Positions 63,476-64,000 of a stretch of 64,000 bases of DNA are shown here, piece by piece. A model generated the notes under the pieces. The model did not search any database. It saw only the letters and a list, made by a program, of their open reading frames with translations, and had not been told where the DNA came from. Both the position numbers and the translations under genes were made by a program. Each line of letters begins with the position of its first letter. The first letter of the stretch is position 1. Source of the stretch: Hyphomicrobiales bacterium (GTDB lineage: Bacteria > Pseudomonadota > Alphaproteobacteria > Rhizobiales > Beijerinckiaceae); the NCBI GenBank assembly GCA_027484655.1, contig JAIXSM010000027.1, positions 186,001 to 250,000 on the forward strand, in the 5' to 3' direction.

Positions 63476-63667
63476 GCAGGTCTCGGGGGAAATGGCGCAC
63501 CGGGCGTCAGCGGACGCATTTTCGCCTATTCGCGAGGGCGTGGGAAGAAGCTGCGCTGCGCCGACGCTCCCGGCCGCTTGCAAGGCGGGTCGTGATGTTG
63601 CACGCTTTCGGCAGATCGTCGCCGCACAGAACGGCGCGCCGAGGAAACGTCGAGAAGGAGTTTGGGC

Positions 63668-64000
63668 ATGCTGCGCCCGGAAGACAACGTGAAGATCACC
63701 CGTGTCGGCCCCGGCACGCCGTGCGGCGAGTTGATGCGGCGTTACTGGCAGCCGTTCCTGCTGTCTTCCGAGCTTCCCGAGGCTGATTGTCCGCCGGTTC
63801 GCGTCCGCCTGCTGTGTGAGGATCTCGTCGCCTTCCGTGACACTGACGGGCGCGTGGGCCTCATCGACGCCCATTGCCCGCATCGCCGCGCGCCCATGTT
63901 CTTTGGCCGTAACGAAGAGTGCGGGATGCGCTGCGTCTATCATGGCTGGAAGTTCGACCGGAACGGCGATTGCGTCGATATGCCGTCCGAGCCGGCCGGT
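63668..64000 (+). CDS. Rieske non-haem iron oxygenase, N-terminal part (cut by window end)
   Basis: The first 111 codons of a phthalate 4,5-dioxygenase-like oxygenase. Rieske ligands Cys70, His72 (CPHRRAPMFFG), Cys89 and His92 (CVYHGWKF) are present; the catalytic domain lies beyond the window. The opening KITRVGPGTPCGELMRRYW and the Rieske domain closely resemble the gene at 43008, so the two are paralogues. GAAGGAG lies just upstream of the ATG. Truncation here is due to the window edge, not a mutation. Confidence 0.9.
   Translation, partial: MLRPEDNVKITRVGPGTPCGELMRRYWQPFLLSSELPEADCPPVRVRLLCEDLVAFRDTDGRVGLIDAHCPHRRAPMFFGRNEECGMRCVYHGWKFDRNGDCVDMPSEPAG

Overview
The window is high-GC DNA from an alphaproteobacterium, most likely of the order Hyphomicrobiales (Rhizobiales). 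This rests on NdvA/ChvA-type cyclic glucan exporter, IalB-like and BA14K-like secreted proteins, a short membrane protein directly upstream of xerD, a fused shikimate kinase/3-dehydroquinate synthase, an NRPS-free housekeeping backbone typical of the group, and palindromic extragenic repeats. I cannot name the genus from sequence alone.

Positions 1-35,950 are mainly chromosomal backbone. In order they hold a MAPEG protein, a small secreted protein, a YafK-type L,D-transpeptidase, accA, ispG, a Fur/Zur-type regulator, 3-hydroxybutyrate dehydrogenase, a methyltransferase overlapping a hydroxypyruvate isomerase gene, a DsbB-like protein, a coiled-coil protein, leuC and leuD (about 1.7 kb apart, separated by three small genes), a cytochrome P450, a lytic transglycosylase, a DUF1223 protein, an IorAB-like molybdenum hydroxylase behind an ECF sigma factor, acs, a YkuD L,D-transpeptidase, fdxA, an orphan Mrr-type nuclease, rpmF, ispA, xerD, aroKB, an NdvA-like exporter, scoAB and a dienelactone hydrolase. 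Ketone-body and acetate genes (bdhA, scoAB, acs) suggest 3-hydroxybutyrate/acetoacetate/acetate use.

Positions 35,950-64,000 look accessory and catabolic. An AT-rich gap carries a candidate small RNA with a recognisable promoter, a closing stem and a terminator. A second IorAB-like pair of lower GC follows. Then come two importer modules with Fe3+-type ABC architecture but without the usual iron-binding Tyr-Tyr pair. One (39,137-44,324) is linked to a Rieske oxygenase. The other (44,493-54,110) is built around two ADP-forming acyl-CoA ligases and an enoyl-CoA hydratase, with a divergently transcribed ATPase. Beyond these lie an enolase-superfamily gene, two orphan Bug-type binding proteins, an aldo/keto reductase, a flavin monooxygenase, a carbamoylase-like Zn hydrolase and a second Rieske oxygenase cut by the window end. 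Together these suggest uptake, oxygenation and CoA activation of aromatic or related organic acids; the substrates are not readable from the sequence.

Mobile DNA is limited to a broken Nu1-type phage terminase small-subunit gene beside tRNA-Ser(CGA). Several palindromic or tandem repeats sit in intergenic gaps, including two dispersed copies of one palindromic repeat. No CRISPR array, rRNA operon, intact prophage or insertion sequence was seen.
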